Counted from the stretch's first letter, positions 37,394-47,717 are shown. The stretch is 64,000 nucleotides of DNA from Bradyrhizobium viridifuturi (GCF_001238275.1 NZ_LGTB01000009.1:1-64000); one strand, 5' to 3'. Notes: a model not told the origin generated them from the sequence alone. Translations and numbers: made by a program.

Positions 37394-37570
37394 TCAGGCT
37401 GCGGTTTGTGACGGCGAGGTCTCGCCGTCGAGCCAATCCTGCTCGATCGCCAGCGCACGCCAGGCTGCTTCCATTCGCTTGAAGCGATTGTAGGTCGGCT
37501 CGTCGTCGGCGCGCTCGGCAAGCTGCGCGCAGTTCTCCGCATTGTCGAGGAAGTGCTGTGATTGCTTCAT
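37394..37570 (-). CDS. Small acidic/helical protein of rhizobial type, unknown function
   Basis: A 58-residue protein starting MKQSQHFLDNAENCAQLAERADDEP and continuing as a charged helix (NRFKRMEAAWRALAIEQDWLDGE). AGGAGG lies seven bases before this ATG; the longer frame adds seven poor residues. This short pattern (one Cys, then W-R-A-L-A-x-E-Q-x-W-L-D) is seen in many small bradyrhizobial proteins annotated hypothetical. No function known. Confidence 0.7.
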   Translation of the reverse strand: MKQSQHFLDNAENCAQLAERADDEPTYNRFKRMEAAWRALAIEQDWLDGETSPSQTAA

Positions 37571-37786
37571 GGAACGTCCTCCTGTTGACAAGGACGTGGG
37601 CCATCAAATCAGGCTATTCAACGCATGGAACATGAGCATTTCGCCACACAGGTGAATGCCCGTTCACGCGAGTTCCCCGCGCATCGCTCCGCCGCTGCCC
37701 GCACGCATTCGCAGCACGCTTGGTAGGAACAGTTCGTCGCACCCGACGTTCCTACTCCACGTCGCAACTGGAGGAGGAGAGACGTC

Positions 37787-38044
37787 ATGAGGAAATATCT
37801 GTTCGCTGCCGCCATGGTGACCGCGATCGCTTCGCCCGCGTTGGCCGATGATGTCGGCGTGCGTGTCGGCCCGGTTGGTGCGGGCGTGACGGTCGGCGAG
37901 TCGCACGAGTATCGCGACCGTGATCGTGACCGCACCACCGTGATCAAGGAGCGCGAGCCGCGCAGCGACCGCACCACGGTCATCAAGAAGCAGGACGAGT
38001 TCGGCAACCGCAGCAAGACCGTCATTCATCACGACGACGATTGA
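37787..38044 (+). CDS. Small exported Arg/Asp-rich protein
   Basis: An 85-residue protein with a signal peptide (MRKYLFAAAMVTAIASPALA, cleaved after ALA) and a hydrophilic tail with repeats YRDRDRDRTTVIKE and RSDRTTVIKK, then a HHDDD end. A GGAGGAG site precedes the ATG. It is followed by a strong intrinsic terminator, so it is a genuine single-gene unit. No known function; the charged TTVIK repeat suggests an envelope stress or metal-related small protein, but this is a guess. Confidence 0.75.
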   Translation: MRKYLFAAAMVTAIASPALADDVGVRVGPVGAGVTVGESHEYRDRDRDRTTVIKEREPRSDRTTVIKKQDEFGNRSKTVIHHDDD

Positions 38045-38073
38045 TGGCGATCGAAGCGATGCGCGTGAAGATG

Positions 38074-38107
38074 AAAATCCGCCGCCGACCTCGTCGCGGC
38101 GGATTTT
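38074..38107. terminator. Strong rho-independent terminator
   Basis: AAAATCCGCCGC pairs exactly with GCGGCGGATTTT (12-bp stem, 10-base loop), giving T-runs on both strands. It ends the small exported protein gene and, on the other strand, the 57-codon gene beyond. Confidence 0.88.
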
Positions 38108-38126
38108 CCGTGTCCTGATGTGACCG

Positions 38127-38300
38127 CTAGGTCGCGGACAGGACGGGCACCCGATCGTCGCGGCATTCGTTTGCGATCCGGCCGCGGCATTCCGCGGCGA
38201 ACGCGCGCAAGCGCTCGACGGTCAGCGGGTCCATACCCGTGCGCGCCAGACGCTCGGCGCGGTCGGCTTCATCCTTGAGATGGTCAATTGTCCGGCTCAT
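38127..38300 (-). CDS. Small helical protein, unknown function
   Basis: A 57-residue charged helical protein (SRTIDHLKDEADRAERLART ... VERLRAFAAECRGRIANECRDD). GGAGG lies at good spacing before the second in-frame ATG, which is chosen; the first ATG overlaps that site. Similar short Arg/Glu/Ala-rich proteins are common unknowns in rhizobia. Confidence 0.6.
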   Translation of the reverse strand: MSRTIDHLKDEADRAERLARTGMDPLTVERLRAFAAECRGRIANECRDDRVPVLSAT

Positions 38301-38410
38301 GGTCGCCTCCATGCCGAGACAATTTGAATCGAATTGCGACGTTCCCCACTGGCCCGATCGCTCCTGGAGGCGTGGCTAACGGGCGGTTAATCGGCCGTCT
38401 GGCGCGTGCC

Positions 38411-39952
38411 TCAGGTCACCGGCGCCGGATTGAACAGCGTCAGGTCGTTGTGGATGCCCCACTTGTCCGACCACGGCTTGGTGCGCCCGCTCGCGACGTC
38501 GAGGATCAGGCGGAACAGGTCCCAGCCGGTCTCCTCGATGGTCTTCTCGCCGGTCGCGATGCAGCCGGCGTCGAAATCGATCAGATCCTTCCAGCGCCGT
38601 GCCAGCTCGCTGCGGGTCGCGACCTTGATGACCGGTGCGGCGGCAAGGCCATAGGGCGTGCCGCGGCCGGTCGTGAACACCTGCAAGGTCATGCCGGAGG
38701 CGAGCTGCAAGGTGCCGCAGATGAAGTCGCTCGCAGGAGTGGCCGCGAACAGCATGCCTTTCTGCCGCGCTTTCTCGCCCGGCGATAGCACGCCGGTGAT
38801 CGGGCCGGAGCCCGACTTGACGATCGAGCCGAGCGATTTCTCGACGATGTTGGCGAGGCCGCCCTTCTTGTTGCCCGGCGTGGTGTTGGCGCTGCGGTCG
38901 GCGCCGCCGCGGGCGAGATAGGCATCGTACCAGGCCATCTCGCGGATCAGCGCGCGGCCGACATCCTCGTTGACGGCGCGGCGGGTCAGCAGCTGGATCG
39001 CGTCGCGCACCTCGGTCACTTCCGAGAACATCACGGTCGCGCCTGATCGCACCAGCAGATCGGCGGCAAAGCCGACCGCGGGGTTGGCAGTGACGCCGGA
39101 GAACGCATCGCTGCCGCCGCATTGCAGGCCGATCACGAGATCGGCGGCCGGGCAAGTCTCGCGCTTGCGGGCGTTGAGCACCTTCAGCCGGGCTTCGGCC
39201 TGGGTCATGATCGCATCGACGATGGCGCCGAAGCCGTCGAAGGCTTCGTCCTGCATCCGCACGATCGCGTCATTGACGCCCTCCGGCACCAGCCGCTCCG
39301 GCGCGAGCTTCTCGCAGCCGAGGCCAACGACGAGGATCTCGCCGCCGAAATTCGGATTGAGCGCGAGGTTCTGCAACGTGCGGATCGGCACCACGGCATC
39401 GGGGGCCGTGATCGCGACGCCGCAGCCATAGGCGTGGGTCAGCGGCACGACGTCGTCGACATTGGGATATTTCGGCAGCAGCTCGGCGCGGATGCGCTTC
39501 ACCGCATATTCCATCGTGCCCTTGACGCATTGCACGGAGGAGGAGATGCCGAGGATGTTCTTGGTTCCCACCGAGCCGTCGGGATTGCGAAAGCCCTCGA
39601 AGGTGAAACCTTCGAGCGGCGGCAGCGCCGGCGGCACCGCGGTTGCGATCTCGAGCTGGTCGAGCGGCGGCGCGTCGGGCATCCGGATGCGCGCCTCGTC
39701 GACCCATTCGCCGGCCAGGATCGGCGACAGCGCGTGGCCGATCACCTCGCCATAGCGGATGATCGCCGCGCCCTCGGCGATGTCTTCTAGCGCGGTCTTG
39801 TGGCCCTGCGGCACGAAGGCGCGCAAGGTCAGGCCGCAGGGGAAGCGGGAGCCGGCCGGCAGGCCGAAATCATTCACCACGATCGCGACATTGTCGCGGG
39901 CGTTGAGCTTGATGTAGCGGGGCTGCTCCTGCGCGCCGATCGACTGGTCCAT
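38411..39952 (-). CDS. garD: Galactarate dehydratase (UxaA/GarD family)
   Basis: A 513-residue UxaA/GarD family dehydratase: N-terminal SAF-type domain (residues about 12-95, [13 protein letters not shown]) and a large C-terminal catalytic domain with [37 protein letters not shown] and TTGRGTPYG, the cysteine-rich iron-site motifs. Galactarate dehydratase removes water from galactarate to give 5-dehydro-4-deoxyglucarate, which KdgD in this operon takes further. Altronate dehydratase (UxaA) is a possible alternative, but the neighbours favour galactarate. Last gene of the sugar-diacid operon. Confidence 0.85.
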   Translation of the reverse strand: MDQSIGAQEQPRYIKLNARDNVAIVVNDFGLPAGSRFPCGLTLRAFVPQGHKTALEDIAEGAAIIRYGEVIGHALSPILAGEWVDEARIRMPDAPPLDQLEIATAVPPALPPLEGFTFEGFRNPDGSVGTKNILGISSSVQCVKGTMEYAVKRIRAELLPKYPNVDDVVPLTHAYGCGVAITAPDAVVPIRTLQNLALNPNFGGEILVVGLGCEKLAPERLVPEGVNDAIVRMQDEAFDGFGAIVDAIMTQAEARLKVLNARKRETCPAADLVIGLQCGGSDAFSGVTANPAVGFAADLLVRSGATVMFSEVTEVRDAIQLLTRRAVNEDVGRALIREMAWYDAYLARGGADRSANTTPGNKKGGLANIVEKSLGSIVKSGSGPITGVLSPGEKARQKGMLFAATPASDFICGTLQLASGMTLQVFTTGRGTPYGLAAAPVIKVATRSELARRWKDLIDFDAGCIATGEKTIEETGWDLFRLILDVASGRTKPWSDKWGIHNDLTLFNPAPVT

Positions 39953-40065
39953 GCGGCTTCCTCGAATTGTAGTTTGTCGGGCGGGTCAGCCGAAGGCTGA
40001 ACCCGCCGTGTTTCGTGTGCGGTGTCGATGGTGGGTTACGCTGACGCTAACCCTCCCTGCGCATC

Positions 40066-41514
40066 TCAACCCGGGAACGTGTAGGCCGTCTTCACCGTGG
40101 TGTAGAACTCGCGGGCATAGGCGCCCTGTTCGCGCGCGCCGTAGCTCGAGCCTTTGCGGCCGCCGAACGGCACATGGTAGTCGACGCCGGCGGTCGGCAG
40201 ATTGACCATCACCATGCCGGCCTCGCTGTTGCGCTTGTAATGCGAGGCGTATTTCAGGCTCGTGGTGCAGATGCCCGAAGCGAGACCAAACTCGGTGTCG
40301 TTGGAGATCGCCAGCGCCTCTTCGTAGTCCTTGGCGCGGATCACGCAGGCGACCGGGCCGAAGATCTCTTCGCGGGCGATCCGCATCTGGTTGGTCGCCC
40401 CGGTGAACAGCGCCGGCTGCAGGTAGAAGCCGGGCGTCTCGCGGTTCAACAGCTCGCCGCCCCAGTGCAGGCGGGCGCCTTCGTCCTGGCCGATCTTGAT
40501 GTAGCGGAGGTCCTGGTCGAGCTGGCTCTGGTCGACCACCGGGCCGACATGCACGCCGCTCTTCAGCGCATCGTCGACCGAAAGCCCCTTCATCCGCTCG
40601 GTCATCGCATCGACGAAGCGGTCATGAATTCCTGCGGTGACGATCAGGCGCGAGGAGGCCGTGCAGCGCTGGCCGGTCGAGAAATAGGCGCCGTTGACCG
40701 CGACCTCGACCGCGACCTTGACGTCGGCGTCGTCGAGCACGACCAGCGGGTTCTTGCCGCCCATCTCGAGCTGGAACTTCTTCATCGGGTTGGAGAGCAC
40801 GCAGGCCTGCGCGATCTTGCGGCCGGTCTGCACCGAGCCGGTGAAGGAGATCGCGGCAACGTCGGGATGATCGAGCAGCGTCTGGCCGACCACCGAGCCC
40901 GAGCCGACCACGAGGTTGAACACCCCGGCCGGAATGCCCGAACGCGCGATGATCTCGGACAGCGCATGCGCGGAGCCCGGCACCAGCTCCGCCGGCTTGA
41001 ACACGACGGTGTTGCCGTAGCAGAGCGCGGGCGCGATCTTCCACGCCGGGATCGCGATCGGGAAATTCCACGGCGTGATCATGCCGACGACGCCGACCGG
41101 CTCGCGGGTGATTTCGACATCGAGACCCGGACGTACCGACGCACCCTTCTCGCCCATCAGCCGCAGCGCTTCACCGGCGAAGAACGCGAAGATCTGTCCG
41201 GCGCGTGCCACCTCGCCGATGCCCTCGGGGAGCGTCTTGCCTTCCTCGCGCGCCAGCAGGCGGCCGAGCTCTTCCTTGCGGGCGAGGATTTCGACCGAGA
41301 TCTTGGTCAGCGCGTCAAAGCGCTCCTGCGGCGTCGAGCGCGCCCAGGCCGGGAAGGCGGCCTTCGCAGCGGCGATCGCCTTCTCGGTCTGCGCCTTGTC
41401 GGCCTTGGCGTATTCGCCAACCACGTCCTTGGTGTTGGAGGGATTGATGTCCCGCGTGATGCTGGTTCCGTCGACCCATTCGCCGGCGATGAAGTTCTTC
41501 TGGTGAGCGGTCAT
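40066..41514 (-). CDS. 2,5-dioxovalerate (alpha-ketoglutarate semialdehyde) dehydrogenase
   Basis: A 482-residue NAD(P)-dependent aldehyde dehydrogenase with Glu250 (LEMGGKN) and nucleophile Cys284 (GQRCTASSR), the WNFPIAIPAWK and FTGSVQTG cofactor motifs. In the glucarate/galactarate route it oxidises 2,5-dioxovalerate to 2-oxoglutarate, and its place between garD and gudD supports this. Start MTAHQKN follows GGAGAG; the TTG four codons earlier is unlikely. Sequence alone cannot exclude a succinate-semialdehyde preference. Confidence 0.9.
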   Translation of the reverse strand: MTAHQKNFIAGEWVDGTSITRDINPSNTKDVVGEYAKADKAQTEKAIAAAKAAFPAWARSTPQERFDALTKISVEILARKEELGRLLAREEGKTLPEGIGEVARAGQIFAFFAGEALRLMGEKGASVRPGLDVEITREPVGVVGMITPWNFPIAIPAWKIAPALCYGNTVVFKPAELVPGSAHALSEIIARSGIPAGVFNLVVGSGSVVGQTLLDHPDVAAISFTGSVQTGRKIAQACVLSNPMKKFQLEMGGKNPLVVLDDADVKVAVEVAVNGAYFSTGQRCTASSRLIVTAGIHDRFVDAMTERMKGLSVDDALKSGVHVGPVVDQSQLDQDLRYIKIGQDEGARLHWGGELLNRETPGFYLQPALFTGATNQMRIAREEIFGPVACVIRAKDYEEALAISNDTEFGLASGICTTSLKYASHYKRNSEAGMVMVNLPTAGVDYHVPFGGRKGSSYGAREQGAYAREFYTTVKTAYTFPG

Positions 41515-41536
41515 TGTTCTCTCCAACCTTTTGTTG

Positions 41537-42891
41537 TTAGCGCACGAGGCAGGGACGCTTGTCGTCGAAGGTCCAGCCCGGGATCAGGAACTGCATGGCC
41601 AGCGCGTCGTCGCGGGCGCCGAGACCATGCTGCTTGTATAGCGCGTTCGCGGCCTCGATGGCACCGCGATCGAGCTCGATGCCGAGGCCCGGCCGATCCG
41701 GGATCGCGATCTTGCCGTCCTTGATCTGCAGCGGCTCCCGCGTCAACGCCTGGCCGTCCTGCCAGATCCAGTGGGTGTCGATCGCGGTCACCTTGCCGGG
41801 TGCCGCGGCGCCGACATGGGTGAACATCGCCAGCGAAATGTCGAAATGATTGTTGGAGTGCGAGCCCCAGGTCAGGCCGTTGTCGCGGCAGGTCTGCGCC
41901 ACTCGCACCGAGCCCTGCATGGTCCAGAAATGCGGATCGGCGAGCGGAATGTCGACGGCCCCTAACCGCAGCGCGTGCGAGAGCTGGCGCCAGTCGGTCG
42001 CGATCATGTTGGTGGCGGTCGGCAGCCCGGTGGCACGGCGGAACTCGGCCATGATCTCGCGGCCGGAGAAACCAGCCTCGGCGCCGCAGGGATCCTCGGC
42101 ATAAGCGAGCACGCCGCCCATGTTGCTGCAAAGCCGGATCGCCTCGTCAAGCGACCACGCGCCGTTCGGGTCGAGCGTGACACGGGCGTTCGGAAAGCGC
42201 CTTGCAATGGCGGTGACGGCTTCGATCTCTTGCTCGCCCGCGAGCACGCCGCCCTTGAGCTTGAAATCGGCGAAGCGTAATGCGCCTGTGTCGCCTCGGC
42301 GAGGCGCACGATCGCATCCGGCGTCATCGCGACCTGATGGCGCAGGTTGAACCAGTCGGGCTTGCCGGTCTCGCCCTCGACGTAGGGAAGGCTGGTCTTG
42401 CTGCGATCGCCGACGAAGAAGAGATAGCCGAGCGTCTCGACGCTTGAGCGCTGCTGGCCTTCGCCGAGCAGCGCCGCGACCGGGAGATTGAGATGCTGGC
42501 CGAGCAGATCGAGCAGCGCCGACTCCACCGCGGTCACCGCGTGGATGGTGACGCGGAGGTCGAAGGTCTGCTTGCCGCGCCCGCCGGCGTCGCGGTCGGC
42601 GAAGGTCTGGCGCATCGAGGCGAGGATGTTGTTGCAGGCGCCGATGGTCTGGCCGACGACGAGGTCGCGGGCATCTTCCAGCGTCTTCCTGATCTTCTCG
42701 CCGCCCGGCACCTCGCCGACACCGGTATGGCCCGAGTTGTCGGTGAGGATGACGAGGTTGCGGGTGAAGAACGGCGCATGCGCGCCGCTCAGATTGAGGA
42801 GCATGCCGTCGCGGCCGGCGACCGGGATCACCTCCATCGCGGTGACGACAGGGGCGCCGGCAAAGCCGCTGCGGATCGTGTCTTGAATCAT
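41537..42891 (-). pseudogene. gudD: D-glucarate dehydratase (enolase superfamily), interrupted by a one-base deletion
   Basis: About 450 residues in two frames. The first part ([21 protein letters not shown]..., [35 protein letters not shown]) and the second ([53 protein letters not shown]) together make a full glucarate dehydratase of the enolase superfamily. One base is missing at about 42275 (CAT-TAC-GGC-TTC expected; TACGCTTC seen), eight or so codons before the catalytic KxK (FKLKGG), which remains encoded in the second frame. Product would be 5-dehydro-4-deoxyglucarate, the KdgD substrate. Likely a sequence error, given the intact remainder and operon. Confidence 0.88.
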
Positions 42892-42922
42892 CTGCTCCTC
42901 CCTTGTTTCTTCGCCGTTCGGC

Positions 42923-43864
42923 TTATTCCGCCGCCTGTTGCGCTGCCATCTGCGGCAGCTTCGCCACCAGCGCCGCGAGCTCGGCGATCTCCTGCTCGGT
43001 GAGGTCGGTCAGCGGCGGCCGCACCGGGCCGGAATCGCGGCCGATCACCTTCATGCCGGCCTTGATGATCGACACCGCATAGCCCTTCTTGCGGTTGCGT
43101 ATCGCGATCAGCGGCAGGATGAAATCCTTCAGGCCTGCATGGATGGTCTGATGATCGCGCCGGCGCACCGCGGCGTAGAATTGGGTGGCGAATTCCGGCA
43201 CGAAGTTGAACACCGCCGACGAGTACGTCGTCACGCCCATGTCGAGATAGGGCAGGGCGAAGGTTTCAGCGGTCGGCAGGCCGCCGATATAGGTGAGGCG
43301 GTCGCCGAGCTTGGTGTAGACGCGGGTCATCAGCTCGATGTCGCCGATGCCGTCCTTGTAACCGACGAGGTTCGGGCAGCGCTCGCAGAGCCGCGCCAGC
43401 GTATCGGGCTGCAGGATCGCATTGTCGCGGTTGTAGACGATGACGCCGATCTTGACCGACGAGCACACCGCCTCAACATGGGCGGCAAGGCCATCCTGCT
43501 CGGCATGCGTGAGATAGGGCGGCAGCAGCAAGAGACCATCGGCGCCGGCCTTCTCGGCTCCGATGGCGATCTCGCGCGCGATCGCGGTGCCGTAGCCGGT
43601 GCCGGCCAAGACGGGAACGCGGCCCTTGGTCTCGTCGACGGCGATCTTCACGACATGGGGAACTTCTGATGGCGTCAGCGAGAAGAACTCGCCGGTACCA
43701 CCGGCGGCGAACAGGCCGGCGACGTCATAGCCGCACAGCCAATCCATGTTGGCGCGATAGGTCGCCTCGTCGAACGAATGATCCGCGTTGAACGGGGTCA
43801 CCGGAAAAGACAGGAGGCCGCCGCCGATTCTCGCGGCCATCTCCCGAGGGGTCATCTTGCTCAT
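42923..43864 (-). CDS. kdgD: 5-dehydro-4-deoxyglucarate dehydratase (DHDPS family)
   Basis: A 313-residue dihydrodipicolinate synthase-fold enzyme. The Schiff-base Lys170 lies in VGYKDGIGD, the catalytic Tyr144 in IVYNRDN, and [10 protein letters not shown] marks the acid-binding loop of the glucarate branch. It converts 5-dehydro-4-deoxyglucarate to 2,5-dioxovalerate with loss of CO2 and water. It is 31 bases upstream of gudD on the same strand, in the order expected for glucarate and galactarate use. Confidence 0.92.
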   Translation of the reverse strand: MSKMTPREMAARIGGGLLSFPVTPFNADHSFDEATYRANMDWLCGYDVAGLFAAGGTGEFFSLTPSEVPHVVKIAVDETKGRVPVLAGTGYGTAIAREIAIGAEKAGADGLLLLPPYLTHAEQDGLAAHVEAVCSSVKIGVIVYNRDNAILQPDTLARLCERCPNLVGYKDGIGDIELMTRVYTKLGDRLTYIGGLPTAETFALPYLDMGVTTYSSAVFNFVPEFATQFYAAVRRRDHQTIHAGLKDFILPLIAIRNRKKGYAVSIIKAGMKVIGRDSGPVRPPLTDLTEQEIAELAALVAKLPQMAAQQAAE

Positions 43865-43988
43865 GGCGCCACTCCTTGAATGATGTTGGGAAGGATGCGC
43901 GAGCAGCGCGCGTCCATGGCGGCGTTTCTAGGAAATGGTTCGATGCGCGTCCAAGCCAAACGCGGTATCGAGCGATGCTAACTCTGCA

Positions 43989-44893
43989 TCAATCGCCGCG
44001 CAGCTGCGGCGCCGCGATTTCGGTTGCGATCTCGATCAACGCCGGCAGCAACTGGTTCTCGTGATCGCGCCGCCATACCATGAACAGCTCGACCGGCACC
44101 GGCGTGCGCAGCTTCAGCGGCTTCAGCTTGACGTCCGATATCTTCAGGCTCGCGGCCGCCTGCGGCACGATCGCGACGCCGAGCCCGGCGCGCACCATGG
44201 CGAGGATCGAATGGATCTGGCTGAGATGCTGGACATAGCGCGGCAGCACGTCGGCACGGGTGAACATCGACACCAGGAGGTCGTGGAAGTAGCGCGCCTC
44301 ATAGGGCGAATACATCACGAACGGCTGGTCGTCGAAATCCTTGATGCTGACAGCATCTACTGCTACCAGCGGATGTTTCTTCGGGATCGCGGCGAGCAGC
44401 GGCTCGGCGACGACGCGGCGGCTGGCGAATTCCGGCCGCGCGATCGGCGGGCGCAACAGGCCGGCATCGATCTGGCCGGTGGTCAGCGCCTCGAACTGAT
44501 CCCCGGAAACCATTTCCTTCAGTGAAAAATCGACCTCGGGCAGGCGCGAGCGGGCGGCTGCGATCAGGTCGGGCAGGAAGCCGTAGGCGGCCGCCGCCGT
44601 GAAGCCGATCTTGAGCGAGCCGGTCTTGCCGAGCGCGATGCGGCGGGCGACCTGCGATGCCGATTCCGCGAGCTTCAGAATCCGCCGCGCCTCGGGCAGG
44701 AAACTGCGGCCCGCCGGCGTGAGCCGCACCGAACGGCTGGTGCGCTCCAGCAGCGGCGCGTCGATGATGTGCTCGAGCACCTGGATCTGCCGGCTCAGCG
44801 GCGGCTGGGTCATGTTGAGCCGCGCTGCGGCCCGGCCGAAGTGCAATTCTTCGGCCACCGTGACGAAACAGCGGAGCGGCTCAGGTCGAACAT
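43989..44893 (-). CDS. LysR regulator of the glucarate/galactarate operon (start affected by a one-base deletion)
   Basis: A LysR protein of about 301 residues: RCFVTVAEELHFGRAAARLN then MTQPPLSRQIQVLEH winged HTH and a full effector domain to the stop. In the frame of the body there is no ATG or credible start before RCFVTV. In another frame, ATG-TTC-GAC-CTG lies directly upstream; adding one G at 44880/44881 gives MFDLRPLRCF, a classic LysR start. So the gene is probably whole but carries a GG-to-G deletion at its fifth codon. It lies between kdgD and the MFS gene in the same direction, and is the likely regulator. A GTG further upstream would be the only unshifted alternative. Confidence 0.85.
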
Positions 44894-44983
44894 CGATGCT
44901 AACCCGGAATTGATCGATCGGGGATTTGTACGTTCTAGCATCGATGCCTCCCACTGGCCAAGAAGACAAAAAGGCAGACAAAG

Positions 44984-45006
44984 ACGGCGGCCGAAGCCGC
45001 CGTTTT
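44984..45006. terminator. Intrinsic terminator hairpin
   Basis: ACGGCGGC pairs with GCCGCCGT around a CGAA tetraloop; TTTT follows on the plus strand and T-rich sequence on the minus strand. It would terminate the glucarate MFS transcript before the LysR gene. Confidence 0.7.
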
Positions 45007-45027
45007 GGGTTTGTGCCCAACTCCATC

Positions 45028-45118
45028 CCCGTCATTGCGAGCGAAGCGAAGCAATCCGTTGCGCGGCAGATGCGGAAGCATGGATTGCTTCGTCGCTGTC
45101 GCTCTTCGCAATGACGGG
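45028..45118. repeat. Bradyrhizobial GTCATTGCGA inverted repeat
   Basis: CCCGTCATTGCGAGCGAAG near the left end and its near-complement ...CTTCGCAATGACGGG at the right end, with GAAGCAATCC / GGATTGCTTC inside, form a long imperfect hairpin of about 91 bases. This repeat is widespread in Bradyrhizobium intergenic DNA and helps identify the host. No local function known. Confidence 0.8.
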
Positions 45119-45142
45119 TCGATAGACATCCGCGGCCCCGGC

Positions 45143-46480
45143 TCAGGCCGCCTTCAGCTGCACCCGCTTGATCTCGCCGACGATGAAGAGATAGGCGATC
45201 GCCGCGACCAGCGCGTTGGCGCCGACGAACACCAGCGCGCCGTTGAATGAGCCGGTGGCGGCGAGGATGTAGCCGATGATGATCGGCGTCGTGATCGAGG
45301 ACAGATTGCCGAAGGTGTTGAACAACCCGCCGGAGACGCCGCCGGCTTCCTTCGGCGAGGTGTCGGAGACCACGGCCCAGCCGAGCGCGCCGATGCCCTT
45401 GCCGAAGAAGGCGAGCGCCATGAACCCGACGACCAGCGCCTGGCTGTCCACGTAGTTGCAGGCGATGATCGCCATCGACAGCAGCATGCCGCCGACGATC
45501 GGGACCTTGCGTGCCATGGTCAGCGAGCCGGTGCGGCGCAGCAGATAGTCGGAGATCACGCCGCCGAGCACGCCGCCGATGAAGCCGCACAGCGCCGGCA
45601 AGGTCGCGACGAAGCCGGCCTGCAGGATCGAGAGCCCGCGCTCCTTCACCAGGTAGACCGGGAACCAGGTCAGGAAGAAGTAGGTCAGCGTGTTGATGCA
45701 GTACTGGCCGATGTAGACGCCGAGCATCATGCGGTTGGCGAGCAGTTGGCGGATGTGGTCCCAGCTGGGGCCGCTGTCCTGGGTCTTGCCGGCCTTCGCC
45801 GCGTCCATGTCGACCAGCGCGCCGCCCTGCTTGATGTAGTCAAACTCGGCCTCGTTGATCCCGGGATGGTCCTTCGGCTCGTAGATCGTCTTGATCCAGG
45901 CGATGCCCATGACGATGCCGAGCCCGCCCATCACGTAGAACACGTGGCGCCAGCCGTGCTCATGGGCGATCCAGCCCATCAGCGGCGCGAAGATCACGGT
46001 CGCGAAATACTGCCCTGAATTGAAGAAGGCCGACGCGGTGCCGCGCTCATTGCCGGGGAACCAGGAGGCGACGATGCGGGCGTTGGCGGGGAAGGACGGC
46101 GCCTCGGCGATGCCGACCAGGAAGCGCAGACCGAACAGCAGGGCCACGGCTGTGCCGGCGGAGAGGAACCCGACCAGACCCTGCATCGCGGTGAAGATCG
46201 ACCAGACGATGATGCTGATCGCGTACACCCATTTGGAGCCGTAGCGATCGAGCAGCCAGCCGCACGGAACCTGCGCGATCACATAGGACCAGCCGAAGGC
46301 CGAGAACACGTAACCCATCGCGACGGGGTCGAGATGCAGTTCCTTGGAGAGGGCGGGGCCGGCGATCGAGAGCGTGGCGCGATCGGCGTAGTTCACGGTG
46401 GTGACGAGAAAAAGCATCGTCACGATCAAAAGCCGGACGCGGGATCGCCGCGCATCCGTGGCGGACACAATTGCGCTCAT
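45143..46480 (-). CDS. gudP: MFS transporter, probable glucarate/galactarate permease (GudP-type)
   Basis: A 445-residue major facilitator with twelve hydrophobic spans. NYADRATLSIAGPALSKEL, AFGWSYVIAQVPCGWLLDRYGSK and GIAEAPSFPANARIVASWFP are the hallmarks of the GudP/ExuT (ACS) group that imports hexarates and hexuronates. The start MSAIVSA follows AAGGAGG; the longer frame is unlikely. First gene, with the LysR gene downstream, of the glucarate/galactarate block on the minus strand. Confidence 0.88.
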   Translation of the reverse strand: MSAIVSATDARRSRVRLLIVTMLFLVTTVNYADRATLSIAGPALSKELHLDPVAMGYVFSAFGWSYVIAQVPCGWLLDRYGSKWVYAISIIVWSIFTAMQGLVGFLSAGTAVALLFGLRFLVGIAEAPSFPANARIVASWFPGNERGTASAFFNSGQYFATVIFAPLMGWIAHEHGWRHVFYVMGGLGIVMGIAWIKTIYEPKDHPGINEAEFDYIKQGGALVDMDAAKAGKTQDSGPSWDHIRQLLANRMMLGVYIGQYCINTLTYFFLTWFPVYLVKERGLSILQAGFVATLPALCGFIGGVLGGVISDYLLRRTGSLTMARKVPIVGGMLLSMAIIACNYVDSQALVVGFMALAFFGKGIGALGWAVVSDTSPKEAGGVSGGLFNTFGNLSSITTPIIIGYILAATGSFNGALVFVGANALVAAIAYLFIVGEIKRVQLKAA

Positions 46481-46610
46481 TCGCGCCTCCTTGGAAATTT
46501 CCTCGGGGTCTGTCCTAGAGAGATGCCGACAATGGGTCCAAGCCCAAACGGGTATTGATCCATACCGATTTTGAATGGATCGGCCCGGTGTCATGCCACC
46601 TTCGCCACTG

Positions 46611-46646
46611 TTGCATCGGCATTCAAATTAGTGTACTAATAGTACA
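46611..46646 (+). promoter_or_regulatory. Candidate promoter overlapped by a 15-bp palindromic operator
   Basis: TGTACTAATAGTACA (46632-46646) is an exact palindrome with a 3-base centre, 34 bases before the MetX-like gene. A weak promoter fits over it: TTGCAT (46611-46616), a 17-base gap and TACTAA (46634-46639). Palindromes of the GTACT/AGTAC type are common TetR targets, and a TetR gene lies just past the operon. Motif reading only. Confidence 0.5.
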
Positions 46647-46679
46647 GTTATTGAGGGGCTGCCCTCCGATCGAGGTCGA

Positions 46680-47717
46680 ATGCCCATGACCACGCCGCGC
46701 GACTATGAGGTGTTCCAGGCAGGCAAGGTGACCTTGCAGGGCGGCGCGGTGTTTCCGCAACTTGCGCTCGCCTACAGGACCTATGGCACGCTGAACGCGG
46801 CCAGGGACAACGTCATCCTCTATCCGACCTCGTTCGCCGCCCAGCATCCCGACATCGAATGGCTGGTGCAGCCGGGCGGGGCGCTCGACCCCGGGCGCTA
46901 CTTCATCATCATTGCAAACCTGTTCGGCAACGGCCTGTCGTCCTCGCCGTCGAATTCGAGCGAGGTGCTCGGCGGCGCGCCGTTTCCTGCCTTCACTTAT
47001 CATGATGCAATCGCCATCCAGCGGCGGCTGCTGATCGAGCGGTTTGGCGTGACCAGACTTGCGCTGGTCTATGGCTGGTCGATGGGCGGCATGCAGGCCT
47101 ATCACTGGGCCGCGCGTTATCCCGACATGGTGGAGTGCGCCGCAGTGGTCTGCGGCAGCGCAAGGTGCTCGCCGTACAACCATGTCTTCCTCGAAGGCGT
47201 GAAGGCGGCGCTGACCGCCGACCCGGCCTATCGCGATGGCCGTTTCGTCAGCAAGCCGGCCGCGGGCCTGCGCGCGATGGGGCGCGTCTACGCCGGCTGG
47301 GCGATGTCGCACGAGTTCTATCGCGAGGAGCTCTGGCGCAAGGCTGGCTTCAACTCGCTGGAAGACTACCTCGCGGGATCCTGGGACGGTGCCTTCGCGC
47401 GGCGCGATGCCAATGATCTGCTGGCGCAGATCGCGATCTGGCAGGCCGGCGACATCAGCCGCTGCGACGAATTCGGCGGCGACTTCGATCGCGCGCTGGC
47501 GGCGATCAAGGCGCACATGCTGCTGATGCCCGGCCGTACCGACCGCTATTTCGACCCGCGCGACAACGAGGATGAGCTCGGCCGCCTGGTCAATGCGCGT
47601 TCCGCCATGCTGCACCCGATCCCCTCGATCCATGGGCACCGGGCCGGTAATCCCATCAACAACGCCGAGGACCGCGCCTTCATCAACGCCGAGATTTCGG
47701 CGCTGCTGCTGCGCTGA
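46680..47717 (+). CDS. Alpha/beta hydrolase of the homoserine O-acetyltransferase (MetX) superfamily
   Basis: A 345-residue alpha/beta-fold protein with nucleophile Ser134 in GWSMGGMQAYHWA, an Asp in PGRTDRYFDP and a His in SIHGHRAGN, the triad order of MetX-type acyltransferases. Residues such as LAYRTYGTLN and FGNGLSSSPSN match the family's N-terminal parts, but the usual MetX substrate pocket (GGSMGG, DTDFLYP-like end) is altered, so this is probably a hydrolase or acyltransferase of other specificity, not a housekeeping methionine gene. It is 13 bases from the desaturase gene, with a palindromic operator candidate upstream. Confidence 0.8.
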   Translation: MPMTTPRDYEVFQAGKVTLQGGAVFPQLALAYRTYGTLNAARDNVILYPTSFAAQHPDIEWLVQPGGALDPGRYFIIIANLFGNGLSSSPSNSSEVLGGAPFPAFTYHDAIAIQRRLLIERFGVTRLALVYGWSMGGMQAYHWAARYPDMVECAAVVCGSARCSPYNHVFLEGVKAALTADPAYRDGRFVSKPAAGLRAMGRVYAGWAMSHEFYREELWRKAGFNSLEDYLAGSWDGAFARRDANDLLAQIAIWQAGDISRCDEFGGDFDRALAAIKAHMLLMPGRTDRYFDPRDNEDELGRLVNARSAMLHPIPSIHGHRAGNPINNAEDRAFINAEISALLLR

